A DNA stretch of 64,000 nt from Monomorium pharaonis. Its lineage: Eukaryota; Arthropoda; Insecta; Hymenoptera; Formicidae. Position 1 is the stretch's first letter. Each line of letters opens with the position of its first letter. Where the stretch lies: positions 3,927,757 to 3,991,756 of the forward strand of contig NC_050472.1 in NCBI RefSeq assembly GCF_013373865.1, read 5' to 3'. The notes beneath the pieces were generated by a model. That model did no database searches and was not told the DNA's origin. It saw only the letters and a program-made list of their open reading frames with translations. Of the stretch, positions 35,692-50,300 are shown one piece after another. Made by a program: the position numbers and the translations under genes.

Positions 35692-36588
35692 TCGTGTCGT
35701 ACATACACACACGGCGCGTAAGAATCCTCCACAATTGGATGTTCCTATAAGCCATATATGTTTGACGGAAGGAGATTCGATTGAAATCGCGACTTTTTTG
35801 CATAGTGTTGTGTATTTTTTAACAAATCATTTGCGTCGTATCGAATATCGAATATGTACCTGGATTGCGGGATTATGAAAGGGAAGAAATCAGTCAGTTT
35901 AGATCTTCGGATTGTAAACGTCGTCGTTTTTGGTGTCTATACGCGATGAAACGTCTACGTGCCGTTTTTGTTCCTAACGCATCAATCGTGCGCGTTTATA
36001 GCGATGAGAAATAGCGACGGGAAATAGCTTGTGCTCATGTACAACGTGTCCTGGAACGCCTGGCCTAAATTTTAACAAATCTTGACCAACAGGTTTTTTT
36101 TTCATTGAAAGAATTTAAGATTAAGGTTGGAGTTACTCCGGGACACCTCGTATCTATATTTTTATTAACTTCAAAAGAGTATCGCATTATAATCAAAATG
36201 AAGAGTGACAATATTTGCGCGAGACGTTACATTTGGCTGGGAGTAAAAAAAGAGTCGAGTGCAAGTCCGTAATTTTAACAGCGAGAGATTGAAACTGTAG
36301 TTTTATACAGTGATTATACTTACTTTTTAAGAGAGCTTGTCCATTTAAGTAGACTTAAGTCGCTATTCATTATCAGCAATCCCATAACAATATTAGGTAT
36401 ATGCAAGTTTATTGGCTTCTTTTTTGAAAGTTCGATTATGCGCTGACAGCTTTGGCCTTTGGTTCCTTCGCTTTCAGTAGAACGCTAAATCGCGTGGTGA
36501 TAATCTCTGACGTGTCGCTCGTTATGCGACTTACGCGAACGGAAACTTTCGTTGGAGAATTGCTTTATATGTATATGTGTATATATAT
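35692..36588 (+). other. RNF168 3' flank with a short inverted-repeat element
   Basis: No coding potential beyond the stop at 35691. At about 36045-36149 a short element has imperfect inverted ends (GTGTCCTGGA on the left; GGTGTCCCGGAGT read from the right), perhaps a small MITE. No AATAAA occurs before the TACA array; the first canonical one is at 37502, so the array may lie in the 3' UTR. Confidence 0.4.
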
Positions 36589-37386
36589 CATACATACATA
36601 CATACATACATACATACATACATACATACATACATACATACATACATACATACATACATACATACATACATACATACATACATACATACATACATACATA
36701 CATACATACATACATACATACATACATACATACATACATACATACATACATACATACATACATACATACCATACATACATACATACATACATACATACAT
36801 ACATACATACATACATACATACATACATACATACATACATACATACATACATACATACATACATACATACATACATACATACATACATACATACATACAT
36901 ACATACATACATACATACATACATACATACATACATACATACATACATACATACATACATACATACATACATACATACATACATACATACATACATACAT
37001 ACATACATACATACATACATACATACATACATACATACATACATACATACATACATACATACATACATACATACATACATACATACATACATACATACAT
37101 ACATACATACATACATACATACATACATACATACATACATACATACATACATACATACATACATACATACATACATACATACATACATACATACATACAT
37201 ACATACATACATACATACATACATACATACATACATACATACATACATACATACATACATACATACATACATACTACATACATACATACATACATACATA
37301 CATACATACATACATACATACATACATACATACATACATACATACATACATACATACATACATACATACATCATACATACATACAT
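36589..37386. repeat. Long TACA/CATA tetranucleotide microsatellite
   Basis: About 798 bp (roughly 200 units) of CATA repeats with only three single-base phase shifts, near 36770 (one extra C), 37274 (one A lost) and 37371 (one A lost). The four-base unit has no stop codon in any frame on either strand, which creates long spurious ORFs (TYIH and YVCM repeats). Confidence 0.98.
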
Positions 37387-40300
37387 ATATATATCGTGAG
37401 ATATATGTGTATTTATATTTCTATGCGCCGTTCCCGTGAAAATTAGCCAAAATCGAGGAGAGTTTAATCGAGTCTACGGTTTCTTTTAAGCATGGAAATA
37501 GAAATAAAGAATCGTTTAAAACTTAATTATTTTAAACTAATGTTCATGGGAATGTGTAAAGTTTGTTACGTGATTTATACACATACACCGTCAGAAGAAG
37601 CAGATTGTAATTAAATAATTATGTATAGCGTTAAAAGAGAAACTATATGTTTGATAAGATTCGCTTGATATCGCAATCGTCTATTGTCAGTTTTGACGGC
37701 CTTGATTATTGTACTGCAATCGAATTAATTGTTATAAATTAAGTGTTATATTAAGAGAGAATTTATATGCTTTGCGCGATTGTGCGACGGACTTTTAACT
37801 CGACGGACGCAGAGGCTAGTTCTTGAGAGATATACTTCGCGAGTAACGGTTTCTTCTCAGCTCACAATTTCGTTTTCGGTAGGCTCGAATTCTTTCTCGC
37901 CCGTATCACGTTGCATCATATGTTGTATACGTATTTCTTTAACTTAAAAAAAAAAAAAAAAAAAATTTATGGCAATAAAGTTGCGTCCACGCCTTTCGCG
38001 CTCCTCCCACTTGTGATACTGTCGCAGTATTTTACATCTGAAATTCGTCCTTAATTCTGTATTGTTAGCGGTTACTGTTGATAGTGTTTTATGTAAAATG
38101 CTGTCGCAGACGAGCTCGCATTTCATATTCGTAACAGCGGGCAAACACTTTCAATTTGTAACGAATATATTCCGAAGATAGCACTCTTTCTCATCAAAAT
38201 TTACCGTTGATCGGGAAAACGTTGTCTATTAAAAAAACTTATTAGAAAGTAATCGGAAATATTTATTGCACCTATCGTGACTCGAGCGAGCCAGACCGAC
38301 CGAGTTCTTTACATCATGTTGTAATAGATGAAATAATCATTATTCTGATGGTAAAAGAAATTAAGGATACTCTCGGTGTAGTAACGCAGCCATAAGCCCT
38401 TTTTTTAAATATCGCAACAAGAAGAGAAATATTCTTTGCTGAACGTTATTGAAATATAGTGTTCTTTTTAATGTATTATTAAGCAGAGAATATTCTTATA
38501 CAGAAGACAAGTACGGGAGCGATAAACACAAATGGGGAAATATTCAGATACCTGTCGTCGGAAATAATTTTAATCAATTTTGCGAATTTTTTTCTTTTAA
38601 TACAGTTGGAAAAATAGAAGGGGCGGTCTTTCGTTTCGAGTTATTATACGATAAATCTGGAATTTGCGAATTTAAAGAGAGGCTTTCGAAAGTTTCCCCG
38701 TTGGTGCGGTAAATAGGAGCAACAAAGGAAACGTATGAAACGATTATGGTGAAAAAGAAGATGTTTTTTATCGCCCCTCCTACTTTTAACCCCTTCCACA
38801 TTTGTTCTATTCCTAATTTTACTTCAACGCAACGTACATATTTGTCGTATTAAGAAATATGCGAAACGTTTATTATCCTCTGCATGCCGCAGGAATAGTC
38901 TTTCAGCTGTCTTTTTTTCTCTATGTGAATTTTAATGTAAAAATTTTAAGTAAAGTATAAATATATAAATATGCGGCATGTGCGCGCGTATATCGTGAAT
39001 ATGAATTTAATAAAAATAATGTGTGTAATAAGTAATCGCGCGAGAAGATGAAACAAGGCCGGATGATATCGTTAGGGAATCACAATATATAAACTAATCT
39101 AAATAATATATAGTGTAAAAAGAGCGCATGGAATTTATCGAATAAATCTTAGAGAATGTATAGAGAAGGTAGTTATAGAGCAACAGGATAATGTCCAATA
39201 TTACGTATTGATAACGAATAAGTAGAGTATTGAGAAAGAAAAAGAGATTAAAGCGAGCGTAATCTATAACGCCGAATGAATGAACAGAAATACTTATTAT
39301 GAATTTTTAGGGAGTCATTTTTATATTATGTCATATAGTTTTACGCAATAGAAGATGTAGCAAGAGTAATGAAAGCCCTCAAAAAATCGCAGGCCGTTCT
39401 TCTCTTGATACGTTTTATATGTGAAAAAACAAATAAATGACTGTAATTATTCTAAGAGTATCCGTCGTTTATTTGCAGCAAAAATCCCCCCCGTATGAAA
39501 AACGATTATCGACACTTTAATAAGTAAACGATTATCAAGGATCTATTATAAGGTGTTTCAAAGTGATTAACTTTTCGCTGAACTTCTCTGAATAATAAAA
39601 GAGATTTAAGTGCAATAAGGATACGTTAGAGATGTAATATTTCCTTTCGAACAAAGAATATAATTTGATAATATATCAATCTAATAATGATCTGACGATA
39701 TTATTTTCAATGAAAATAAAAGATGTATGATGTAATTTTGCGATATTATCTATATAATAATTTATAAATTTTATAATTTTAATTATAAATTTATTGTTTT
39801 TTTTTAAACACGAACAATTGATATGTATAATAGATCAGTTAAAAATATATCACGAAGGTAAATAGCCTTTCTTACGCAATGAGATTCGTAACGAGTTGTA
39901 TAACAAGAATGTTACAACATGAGCAGAAAATCTTGTTTCATTTGTGATATGTAAAATAAGAGACAGAACTTCTTGAAAGGGATCTAATTAAGAGATGTGA
40001 CACTGCATCTTTTTAAGGTTTAGTACTCTGTTTCTTTTGATAACATTTCTCACTAGAATTTTCAAGAATAGAAATTATTTGACAAAAGTATAATAGAGAA
40101 TAAAATTTCACGATTGCATGTATTAAAAGTTGCAAGATATTTTAAAAAATAAATGCTAATAGATAATATTTTTATACAAGAAATGTTAAATTTTTTAATT
40201 TTATCATTTATTACTAATAATGCATTATTAGTAGATCTTCAAAGACAGGAGATGTACGACTGATTCATAAACTATGACATGATTATCTTATTGAAAGACA

Positions 40301-42464
40301 GTCGATTTATTTTGCAAATTTTTTTTCTATTTAATTTGATTTTTTGATGGCTTAAATGATTGCACCGCATATTTAAAGGGTCAAATAGAAAATAAGGCAT
40401 ATGTAATTGCAAATTTTTAATTATCCCTTCACTAGAAAAGAAAAAAGGAAATTCTTATGAAGCAGGATCGCTGAAAATAAACAGCGACACAGATATGGGA
40501 CTTGCGGATAATTTCTAGCGAGCAACAATTGCGATAGCTTGTGCACCAACACTCGTTGCGTCATCGCCGTGAAATAGCGAGCCGATATTCTCGTGCAACA
40601 CTTTTTCACGTCTCACCGCCCCGTATTCTCCGCGAACGGCTCTTTATCTCATCCGGGTACTTTTGCCCCGTGAGATTATGCGGACCAGGATGGAAATAAA
40701 ACTGCATAATCTCATTGTTGCACCCGCAATTCGATTACAGCTTTCCTGAATAGGTCCGGTGATTATCACATGAATTACATCGGAAAGTCCATCGTTGCGT
40801 CCAGGCCCTTATTAATGTGACCATTTTTCGCTTTACAAGCTTGTCCACTCAAAGCGCTTTCGTAATCATTTATCAAAACACGATGTCTCTCATCTGTACG
40901 TAACGACGTTCACTTTATCTAAAAGGAACAACAACCATCGCGAATTTGTATCCGATCGTCACTTGCTACTCTTTTCTTTTCATGTAATCAATTCGTTAGT
41001 AATTACTGCGATTTAATTAAATCGTAATTCAGAGGCGTGTGTACTGTACCGTTACGTCAATTGTAACTGTAAAAGTGGCGTCTCGGTTGAATTTTCATGC
41101 GTGTCAAGCGGTGCATTGTCCCGGATCGATGGGCTCTTTCTCTGTGATGAATAGTTAAATATATGTGTTTCATTTAACACACGAAGCCTATTTTAATCGG
41201 GCAAACACAAGTTCGTTACGCAACCCAGGTTTTGCAGATCAATAGTCGCGTACCACAGTCACGGCGCGTTAAATCGATATCAACTGATTATCCAAAATGT
41301 AAAATATGTAAACTATTTGTTGATAAACACGTAACAAACATAAATGCGTAACGCATTGATGGCATTTGCTTTCTATTTGTTAATCTACATATTGAACATG
41401 AACAGAATCGTTAAGCAAATTCGTTAACCGGTATTTTTCATTTATTACATATATTTTTTCAATTATAGCATTCATGTTAAAATGCATAAAAAATATCACT
41501 TACTTCAAAAATACTTAATTTTAAATATTATTAGAAGGATTGTACAGAGTCATTTGAACTTATTGCAAAATATAGTGAAGACAGATTTTTATAGTGAAGA
41601 CCGATAATCTATTTTCTTTCGATTTCTCCTTAGTAACTTTTCAATTCAACGTTAAGCATCCTGAGAAAATTTTATATACAAAGTTTCTATTTAATTTACA
41701 GTAACATTCTTCAATAATAATTATTATACTTTTACACTATTAAAAATATGAAATAAAATAAATATAAAACTTATTTTCGAGCTGTCAAAAAATTTTTTAA
41801 TTAAAGATAGTATTGATTTTTAAAAATAATTCTATATATTGGAATACGTATTATACAATTTAGGAAAGCAAATGAATCAATTTTAAATAACAGAAATTAA
41901 TATTGTTTTTTATATTATTTTCTGACAATTTTTTTTTAGAAATATGTTTTATATTTTATTCAGTTTTTTAAACCGCATTTAATTCGTATCATCATCATCA
42001 TCATAATCATCATCAATAGTACTACAAGTCCAAGTCGGATTTGAGCTTCTCTTTATCATCACGTGTATCTGTAGTGTGCACGTAGGTTGTATACAGATAT
42101 GGGACCTATAGTTTAATAGACGCTTCCGAACGGCTAAGATAAAGAGATTTCGAGCTGCCATTCTATCGAACAGGAGAACAAGCGTATAACAACAAATAAT
42201 TCGATTTTAACCGAAATTGAATCCGGGACCATCGGCATAACAGACCAGTGCGCTGTCCATCATGCTCATCTCGATTTGCATATGCAATTTCATGTATATA
42301 CATGAAATTTACAATACATATATATTGAATAAATGTTAAAACAATATCGGATGTTTCTGGACGTTGAAGTGCAATGTTTGCAAGATTAAAAAATGAATAT
42401 TAAACATTTCTACGATCTTTTCAATGTTGAATCCACGTTTTTCAATGTCGATTGAATATTAGCG
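37387..42464. other. Intergenic AT-rich region
   Basis: No supportable gene on either strand. It contains a poly(A) run at 37947-37965, a perfect 22-bp palindrome at 40212-40233, a short TCA run near 41988-42015, a possible tRNA-like fragment on the minus strand (about 42215-42270) and a perfect 24-bp palindrome at 42286-42309. The block at 40550-40760 is somewhat GC-richer but shows no conserved product. Confidence 0.45.
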
Positions 42465-45400
42465 CACGTGCCAAAAGTTAAAAGAATACAATAAAGACTC
42501 CTCGGTAATTAAAACGTAATTAAAACTGAATATCCTTCTATATCCTTCGGGGGATATTCAGAAGGAAGAATCCGCAGGTTTCCAAGGCGTAATTCCGTGA
42601 TCCTCCTCCCGAAGAGTATCACACGGCGAGGGGGGGGGGGAGGGGGAGAGAGCAATCTCGGAACGAGGCGGTGGGAAACATCGCGCGCGCGGAGATACGG
42701 CCTCGGGCAGGCCGACGACGACGACGACGACGACGGAGAAAAGCATCCGCTCGCGAGAGTGAGAGGTGCACTTTACGTGGCGGGCGGCCACGGCGGCTGC
42801 AACGTGACCGCAGCACCACGTGACCCGCGCGGCCAATTGGATCCGGCGCGGATCGGCGGTCACGTTGCACTCGGCGTGGCACGTTTACCCCCGCGCGCTC
42901 CTGCACGCTGCCCCCTCGTCCATCGTGCCCCCTCGACTATCGTGTTCGCATATGTGATCGGCTGTTAGCGCGGTGCGGTGCGTTTTTCGGTCGCGCTCGT
43001 CCATTCGCGCGGTCGCGTAAAATTAAAAAAAAAAGAAAGAAGAAAGAAGAAAAGGAAAAAAAAGGAACCAGCGAGATTGGAGAATGTGCGCGCCCGCGCG
43101 CGTGCGACGAGGAGGAAACGCGTTCGCGAGTGCGAGACGGTTTTCTGCGTAAACAGTGAATTATCGTCATCACGCCTCCTGGAATTGGAAGGATCGGCTG
43201 TGTGACCGTTCGTGCCGAGCGGACGATCAGCGCGCGAGCATGCTCGCCGCCGATCCGACGAGTGAATCAGTAATTAGTCGCGCGTTATTTAATTAACGAG
43301 AGGTCGCCCTCTGTAAAGAACGATAGTGGTATTGATGGTGGTGGTGGTGGTGTTAGAATCGCGAATGGATATCCCGAATTTGCGAAATCGAGTGGAACGT
43401 GGGAGGGGTGGGGGGGAATAAGTGCCGTCGATGCTGTGTCGCGGCTGACGGACTGTTCAACTATTAGCCTACTTGTCTATTTGAGATTCCTTGAAGGATC
43501 GATCTCGCCCGCCCGCTGAATCTAGGGAAATCCGATCGTGGGGCTTCGCGGCCCTCGCTCGATCGCCGGCGGGGAATCACCCGCGCGTCGCGATGTCCCG
43601 GCTCTTTTAACTCGGCGCGCTTTCACCGGCCGCTTCCACAAAAATAAGAGAGAAAGCGGCTGCGTTCTGCGATCCGCTCGAGTAGCGGCGGATCGGAGCA
43701 ATTTGACAATTCCCCGTCTTTCCCCTCCTCGGCGCTTAGGCGTTATATTATCTATCATAATTGAAGGGTTTCCTGTCAAGTCCGGGAAGTTAAACTTTTA
43801 GAAAACGAAGAACTTTTCAACTTTAAGCCGTTTACTTCATATACAACTATGGTGATTTTTCTGTGGTAGGTTGCAAATTTTAATTGATATTTTTTTGTGG
43901 GAGTTATATATTTATTACCTATTATTTATCTCGTGATATTTCACATTTATTATTTCTTAGAACGTTATTAATAAAAAAAGGGAAATGCTATTTAAAATAT
44001 AAAGCAATAACTTTCTTTGCAAAAATTTACAAGTTGCTCTCAACAAAAATAACTTTTATATTTCTCTTGGTATAAATATGGATAATTCTTTTTCGGCCAC
44101 ACACATTGCGTACACGAGTTTAGGTTTTATGATTAATTTGATGCAATAACTCTTTTTCCCTTCAATTATATATTTTATTATTATATATTTAATTATGCAA
44201 TTAAATTAATTATACAAATTGCACAATTTTCTCGAATAACTTTTAGCCTATAACTTTTAATTTATTTTTCAAAAATTATCTTCCTTCTACGTACCGTGAT
44301 TAATGGACAAGTAATCTGTAGATTAATCCGCTTCAATTTTTTGCTTATATCTGATTCTGCATGAAAAGTGTGATGCAAATCGTCAAATTCTCAAATTGAT
44401 TTCTTTGCAAATTTAAACTGGATATTAATAATTCTAGATTTAAAGTTTGAGAACACGGCTGAAAAATTAATAGGAGTTAGATAAATTTAAATAACTCTAC
44501 AGACCTTTCGGCTTAACTCGCCGTCAACAGTCCAATAGACAGGATTAATTTCTCGCGCGGTGAGATGTTAAAAAAGAACTCCGAGAGAACTCTAAGATAT
44601 TAAATAACCAGTCAATCCGTAACATGTTGACGTATGATTGGTGAATAATGTATGCGGCGTAAATTATTGATCGTTACGTGAAAAATTAATAATCCTTCTC
44701 ATCTAATTACCACGAGGAAAACACGATATTAAAAAATTTACGAGGGTGAATTCGCGAAGGAAAATTCTCCGTTATTAATTATGAAGTTATTACTTTTGTT
44801 AATGTTGCGGAGGATTTCGTCATTGGGTTTCGTCATTCGAATGCGTTGGACCGATCCGGAACTGGTCACCGGTCAGAAGAACAGGGGTGTTTAATCGTCC
44901 CCCGGGGGTTCAACTTATTGACTCGTTTACTCTTACTAGCGGATACTTTCATCCGGAATGGATGTTTCCAACTTGGTCCCGGTACTCGACCCTTATCAAT
45001 TAGCCGCGTGTATAGGGGGTTGCCGAAATGTCTCGCCCGCGTCGTCGTTGCGCCGGCGACGACGGGCGCCGTTTTGTCACGCGGGAAACGGAACTTACGC
45101 GGACGCGTGTGTTTAGTCACTGTCGTGTCGTCGGGAGTAAACACGCTGATCCATCAAAGTACCCTCCCCGAGAAGCGCGGCCGAGCCGGAGGATCGCCGC
45201 GTCACCCGATCGGCAGGAGACAACTCGACGAGCGTCTTCCTCACGCGGGACGTCGTCGCGAGGGGGGATGGGGGGGGGGGATGTAACGAGTTCCTGAAAC
45301 GCGACGTGCGTGATACCCATCGCTCTTCTCCCTCGAGATGTGTTTCACGTGGCACACGCGAAAATTTACCCCGCGGACTACAATGTCGGCGGCAACGACG

Positions 45401-47321
45401 CGGAAAATGAAGTACGCGTCGCTCGAAATCGATGGGGGAAGACAAAATTCGCGCGGAACGCGCGACAAAACAAATAGGGGAAGGGCGAGAAGGGTGGAGG
45501 GTTAATCAAATGAAATGTAAAATTTCGCTGGATTAACGGCAGAAATTATTTATCGCGCGCGAACGACGGTGACGACGACGTTATACGCGGGCGACGACGC
45601 GAGCCACAGGTGGTTAATTAAATTTATATGCAATAAGTAAAATCCCGCCTGTCTTGATTGTATTAATCGTTAGCGGAGTACTTTTCCATTCGGTGGTAGG
45701 GGGATGTATCCCCCGCGCGGAAGCGGGGATAACAATAAGCCGTTCGGCGCGAATTGCATTCGATCGCGGTGTGGCTTTAATGGCACACAAGCGTTTACAC
45801 GCTCGCGCGAACGACGTTAATCGCCGCTGCTATAATTAGACATCATCGATGACGATGATCTTACGCAATACCGACCATCGCTCCAGCCATCTTTCCCAAC
45901 CATTATCCCTCTGGTTAACGAGACTGTGTCGAATTGATAAGTCTTTCGGACGGTGAGATTTATTGAAAGTACTGAAACTGTAACTCCAAAGCTTCTCGAA
46001 GCGGATAATGCGAAAAAAAACTCTTATACATATTAAATCCCTTAAGCGGATTCCAAATATATCTTTCGCTTTAGCGTTTAATATCTACTTTTCTCTAGAG
46101 TGTGTGTGTCAATATTTGTAATAAAAATAAAATCTAATCGATCCCGATAAAAATAAAAAAAGTTATCACATTGATTTTCACGTGGAGTAGAGCAGTTGCG
46201 TCATATCCTTCGCATTTTGTAATTGTCAGGACATTTTTTGGGGGGAAGGAGGGGAAGTCTCGGGAGCTCCAGAGGTCTCTTTGAGAGACCTTTTATGAAA
46301 ATCAGAATTACGCCGGTTATATCAAAATTCCGAGGACTAGCTGCTAGCTATGCAGAAATGAAATAAGTGCACACGATGCAACGGCCAGCTGAGCTCATAT
46401 TTCGTTTCGAATTTCCGAACGGAATTCTTCGCTGCAATCGCAGTAAAAAGGCGGGTGTGCTGTACGCACCGTTCTATCAGCATTATCGCAGACGCCGAGA
46501 GAGCGCGAAAGAGAGTTGTCGCGCCTACATCGTAAACTCAAGCCGAGGAAAGAACAATCGTGTCAACGCCCTGAAAAAAAAAAATATTGTTCATTTGACA
46601 AAATCTTCCAACTAAATTAAAATCTTGTCGGTTCAAGAATTTATGCATTTAACTTAAATGCACAAATTTCAATTCGAGTCTTTATATAGTTAATTGAAAT
46701 ATATAAATACTTGAATGGACAGAATTTAATTTTATTGGAACATTTAATTAAATTAACAACATTTTTTCCTCAGTGCGGCGACGTTCGTGCCGTTTTTTTT
46801 TTTTTACATGCATGTATACGAATTATTCGTACAAATGCTGATTCTCATCGCGGCGCACGTGCAAGAGGAAAACTCCTGCGTATCTGAGGCGCATTTTCGC
46901 GCGGTCAAGTCGCCAAGAAGTATTTCTTAGAAAGAAACGAATCTCTTCCCTATCCCCCGCGTCGACGACGTTCTTCTCGCGCATCGAAATGCTTGAAGTC
47001 CTCTTCAGAAATCTGGTGCGCTAAAGTTCGCAAATATTTAAGGGCACGGTGTCGCCGGGGGCCCCTCGGGAGATTCTAAAGTTATAATCCTGCGACGTGA
47101 AACGAGTCAGCGCCTTCTCGCCGTTTCCGATCGCCCGTGCGGTTGCAGAATTAAAGTTTCTTTTCTGTCGTGGTCTCTTTCGCGCGAGGCGAGTTTCCTC
47201 GGGAAGGAGTGTTGCGACGCGACCGACGTTCGCAGACGTCTTGTATAGACGATCAGGGCAGCAGATGATCGTGTTCGCCGACGAGTTACGACGTATCGTA
47301 TCGTCTTGAGTGCCACACGTG
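42465..47321. promoter_or_regulatory. CpG-rich region with six CACGTG E-boxes, candidate CRY2 regulatory/5' region
   Basis: CACGTG occurs at 42465-42470, 42817-42822, 45346-45351, 46179-46184, 46856-46861 and 47316-47321. The densest CpG block is 42600-43340, with GAC triplets near 42715 and a purine run at 43026-43066; others are at 44830-45800 and 46800-47330. CACGTG is the binding site of CLOCK/CYCLE, which drives clock genes, and the next plus-strand gene is the clock repressor CRY2. Other bHLH factors use the same site, and the link to CRY2 rests on position alone, 4-9 kb upstream. ORFs in this block are CpG-rich chance frames. Confidence 0.3.
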
Positions 47322-50300
47322 TGCGCTCACATACATACACACACACCCTCTCCCTCTCCGAGAAGTTTCTCGGGAGGAGTTATTGGAGGACGGTGGGGTA
47401 ATTCCATCAAAAAACGATAAATTTCGATTATATTGCCGCCTCCATGCGGCACGGCGATGATGTAATATCGGAACTTTAAGTGGAGTTAAGACGGACGAGT
47501 CAGCGATGTTGCTGCTTCACGACGACGATATAACGGGACTCCGGTACAATTGTCCGTAATAATTTAAGGTTACTGGCAGAGACTCGCCAGCGAAGGAATC
47601 CGCAAAACGCGAGTAGATTCGGATCGGTCGCCGTGCGCAGGTATGTCGGTTATTCCGTCTAGTAGATAAAGACGGGATAGACGGAAAGACAAATGATATT
47701 CCATTACACAGAGAGAAAAGGGTTTGGTATCTGTATCTACATATAATTTTGAAGAGTTTCCTACAAAAACCGAGCAAGTTTACTTTTTCCAAATCTAAAT
47801 TAATTACGCGAAATTGTTCTGTCAGTAACGTCGGTGCTTGATATTCCCTTTTAAAAAGAATTTCTCGAAACATTAGTTCTCTAAAGCCTAAGTCTTTGTT
47901 CATGTATTATGTCTGAAGAAAAATTATCATAATTGTATAAAGGAAAAGGTATTTTTCTTTTTCTCTGACCATGTAATTTTTGGTCTATTTGGTTTCTGTA
48001 GAAATCATCAATTGCAAAGAAACAATTATGGTTTATAATAAAAAGATTTTGACAATTACAACTATTACTTACATAATAACAGTAATAACTATACATCTAA
48101 AAAGTACCTAACTAAAATATATATTTTATCAGACTATTATAGGCAGAAATCCAAAAACACTTTTATCTCAAAGTGTGTCGAGCTCTCGAGCGCAAAGTCG
48201 CCATTCCCCGGTGAGCATTATCCGAATAAATGAACTGTTCGCATAAATCCTGTGTACATGCTTTCTATAGCTGAATACATCGAATCAATTACCAATCTTG
48301 ATAAAACTGTCACGCCACTTGAAGATCGACTTTCACCGTAATGCTAAAAGAAATATACCTCTTGAAGACGTTGATTAACCCACTAATGCATCTCGTATGT
48401 ACATCAGCAACCCCCCTTGCGCCTCTCGCGGGCGGAATAAATTCAAACGATAAATTACTGCAAAACGTTGCGTCCTCCCCCTGGCCCCCTTCGGCTCATG
48501 AATAACGCGCCAAAAGATAGCCCTCGCGTCCACGGGGCTAATCTCGTGGCGGTTTCGCTGCCGTTGCTGGAAAACGACGCCACACTAGAACTCGCATGAA
48601 AGCTCGCATGCAGCGGCGTGCAGTGCAGCAGCGTAACCAACATTCAGGTCACTCTCAACCCCCGCCTCCTGTCGCGTCTCTCCCCCTTTCTTTACGTCCC
48701 TGTCTGCGGAGGAACTTCAAAGGATCGATCTTGATTACCTTGCTCTGCTGACGGCGTTCACCCCGGAATAATAAATTGCTCTATCTTCACCTCTACGTGT
48801 GACATTAATAATTGACAATTAATAATGAAAGAAGAATGCACTGATTATCGAAGTGAATTAAAGGGAACTATTCTTTTTTATGGACGACGGGACGCGTGAT
48901 GTTGTACATATAAATTGTATGATGATTTTTGAAGTCTTCGAGTTTCTAATGGCTTTATCGAAAATGACACCGTTCCTCGTGTCGGAGACCGTTAGCTACG
49001 CCACTGGTGCAGCGGACATAAACGTGCCTGGCGGGATAAAATTAATGCACCCGTGTTGCTCTGGCCCCTTCGGTTGCTAGGGAAATCAACTGTATATCGT
49101 AGAGACGATCCGCCACCCCGTCGAGATTTCGTTAACTACCCTCGATGTCGAGAGACATGTAATCGCGGACCTGCGGGCTTTTTCCTTCCTTGAGACTGGA
49201 AGTGACGGCTGATTGAATATTTTCCGAAAAAAAAAGGTCCTCTGTATAATAATAAAACGTTTTTATCAAAGAAAAAGAAGAGGAAGAAAAGAGGAGGAAG
49301 GGAGAAAGAAAGAGTTTATGTTAGTAAAGAGTTAAAGTTAGAATTATAACATTTTATATCTCTTTGGGGAGAAACGTAAATCGCGAAGGAGATTGCGCAT
49401 CTAATCTTCTAAACTGACGACTGTCTTATAAATTTATTCTTATTCCCTGTCCCCTTTTGTCCTGGGGAACGAAAGAGGAATTTTTCCGAAAAGCATCCTT
49501 TCCGTATCCTGAGTAAGCCCCGATCCTGAAATAATATACACGCGCTTGCACACAATGGATACGCTAATTTCGCCTTACAATGGAGTTCACGGCATCATAT
49601 GAATCATTACGCGACGACAAAACCACGTTGTTGCAATAGTTTCGCGATAGTGCGTCGGATGTGTCTCGCGGCGAAAATTCTGTGCGATATGAATAGAGAA
49701 AGTCAAGGATCTGTCAAAGAGAATGAGTTATCGAAATTATCTCCGATAACTGATAAAACTTGTAGTGGTATAATCTTACAAAAATTGAGTTTCCTTTACG
49801 ATTTTATTATTTTAATAAAAATTCATCATTTAAATGTATTATGAAAAAAACAGTGTCTCTTTATGTCAAATAAGAGATGTTATTAATTGTTAGTTAAAAA
49901 ATAAGAAAGCCGCGCAAAATATAATAAATATAATAAATATAAAATATTGCGTCTAAGAACGTTTAGATTAAAATCGGAAATTTTCATCACAATTGTCTAG
50001 CAGTAAACCAATTGACAATGGAAATTGACGAGAAAAAGATACAATTATCCGCAGATTCTTCTGAAAATATGATCTTCAAAGCGCTAATAATTCCTCATTC
50101 TCGCGGATAGCAGAACGCCAAATCGGAGGTGGACCAACCAAGGTATGGCCTCTCCGAGGGAGCGTCCTGCAGAAGTAAAATCCGGCGGTATTCAAGAAAA
50201 TCGAATTTTCCGCACGACGTGACCCTCCGCCGAGGTTCAAAGCGGAAGTTTTCCGGCTCCGAAGCTGCCGCACGAATTATTTTCCGGCCTAGCGGTGAAG

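Noticed and set aside
36045..36149. Possible 105-bp MITE with GTGTCC ends
   Set aside because: The ends match only over about 10 bases and no target duplication is clear; mentioned in the flank description but not called as an element.
36452..37446. Very long ORFs on both strands (up to 315 codons)
   Set aside because: They are the TYIH or YVCM translations of a stop-free tetranucleotide array, not proteins.
42215..42270. tRNA-like fragment on the minus strand (AGCGCACTGG and GATTCAATTTC resembling A and B boxes)
   Set aside because: The box spacing (about 21 nt) is too short for a tRNA and no cloverleaf can be drawn; perhaps a decayed SINE, too weak to list.
42558..43205. Several ORFs of 75-123 codons on both strands in the CpG block
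   Set aside because: They are Arg/Gly/Asp-rich chance frames in CpG-rich DNA, overlap one another on both strands and show no conserved motif.
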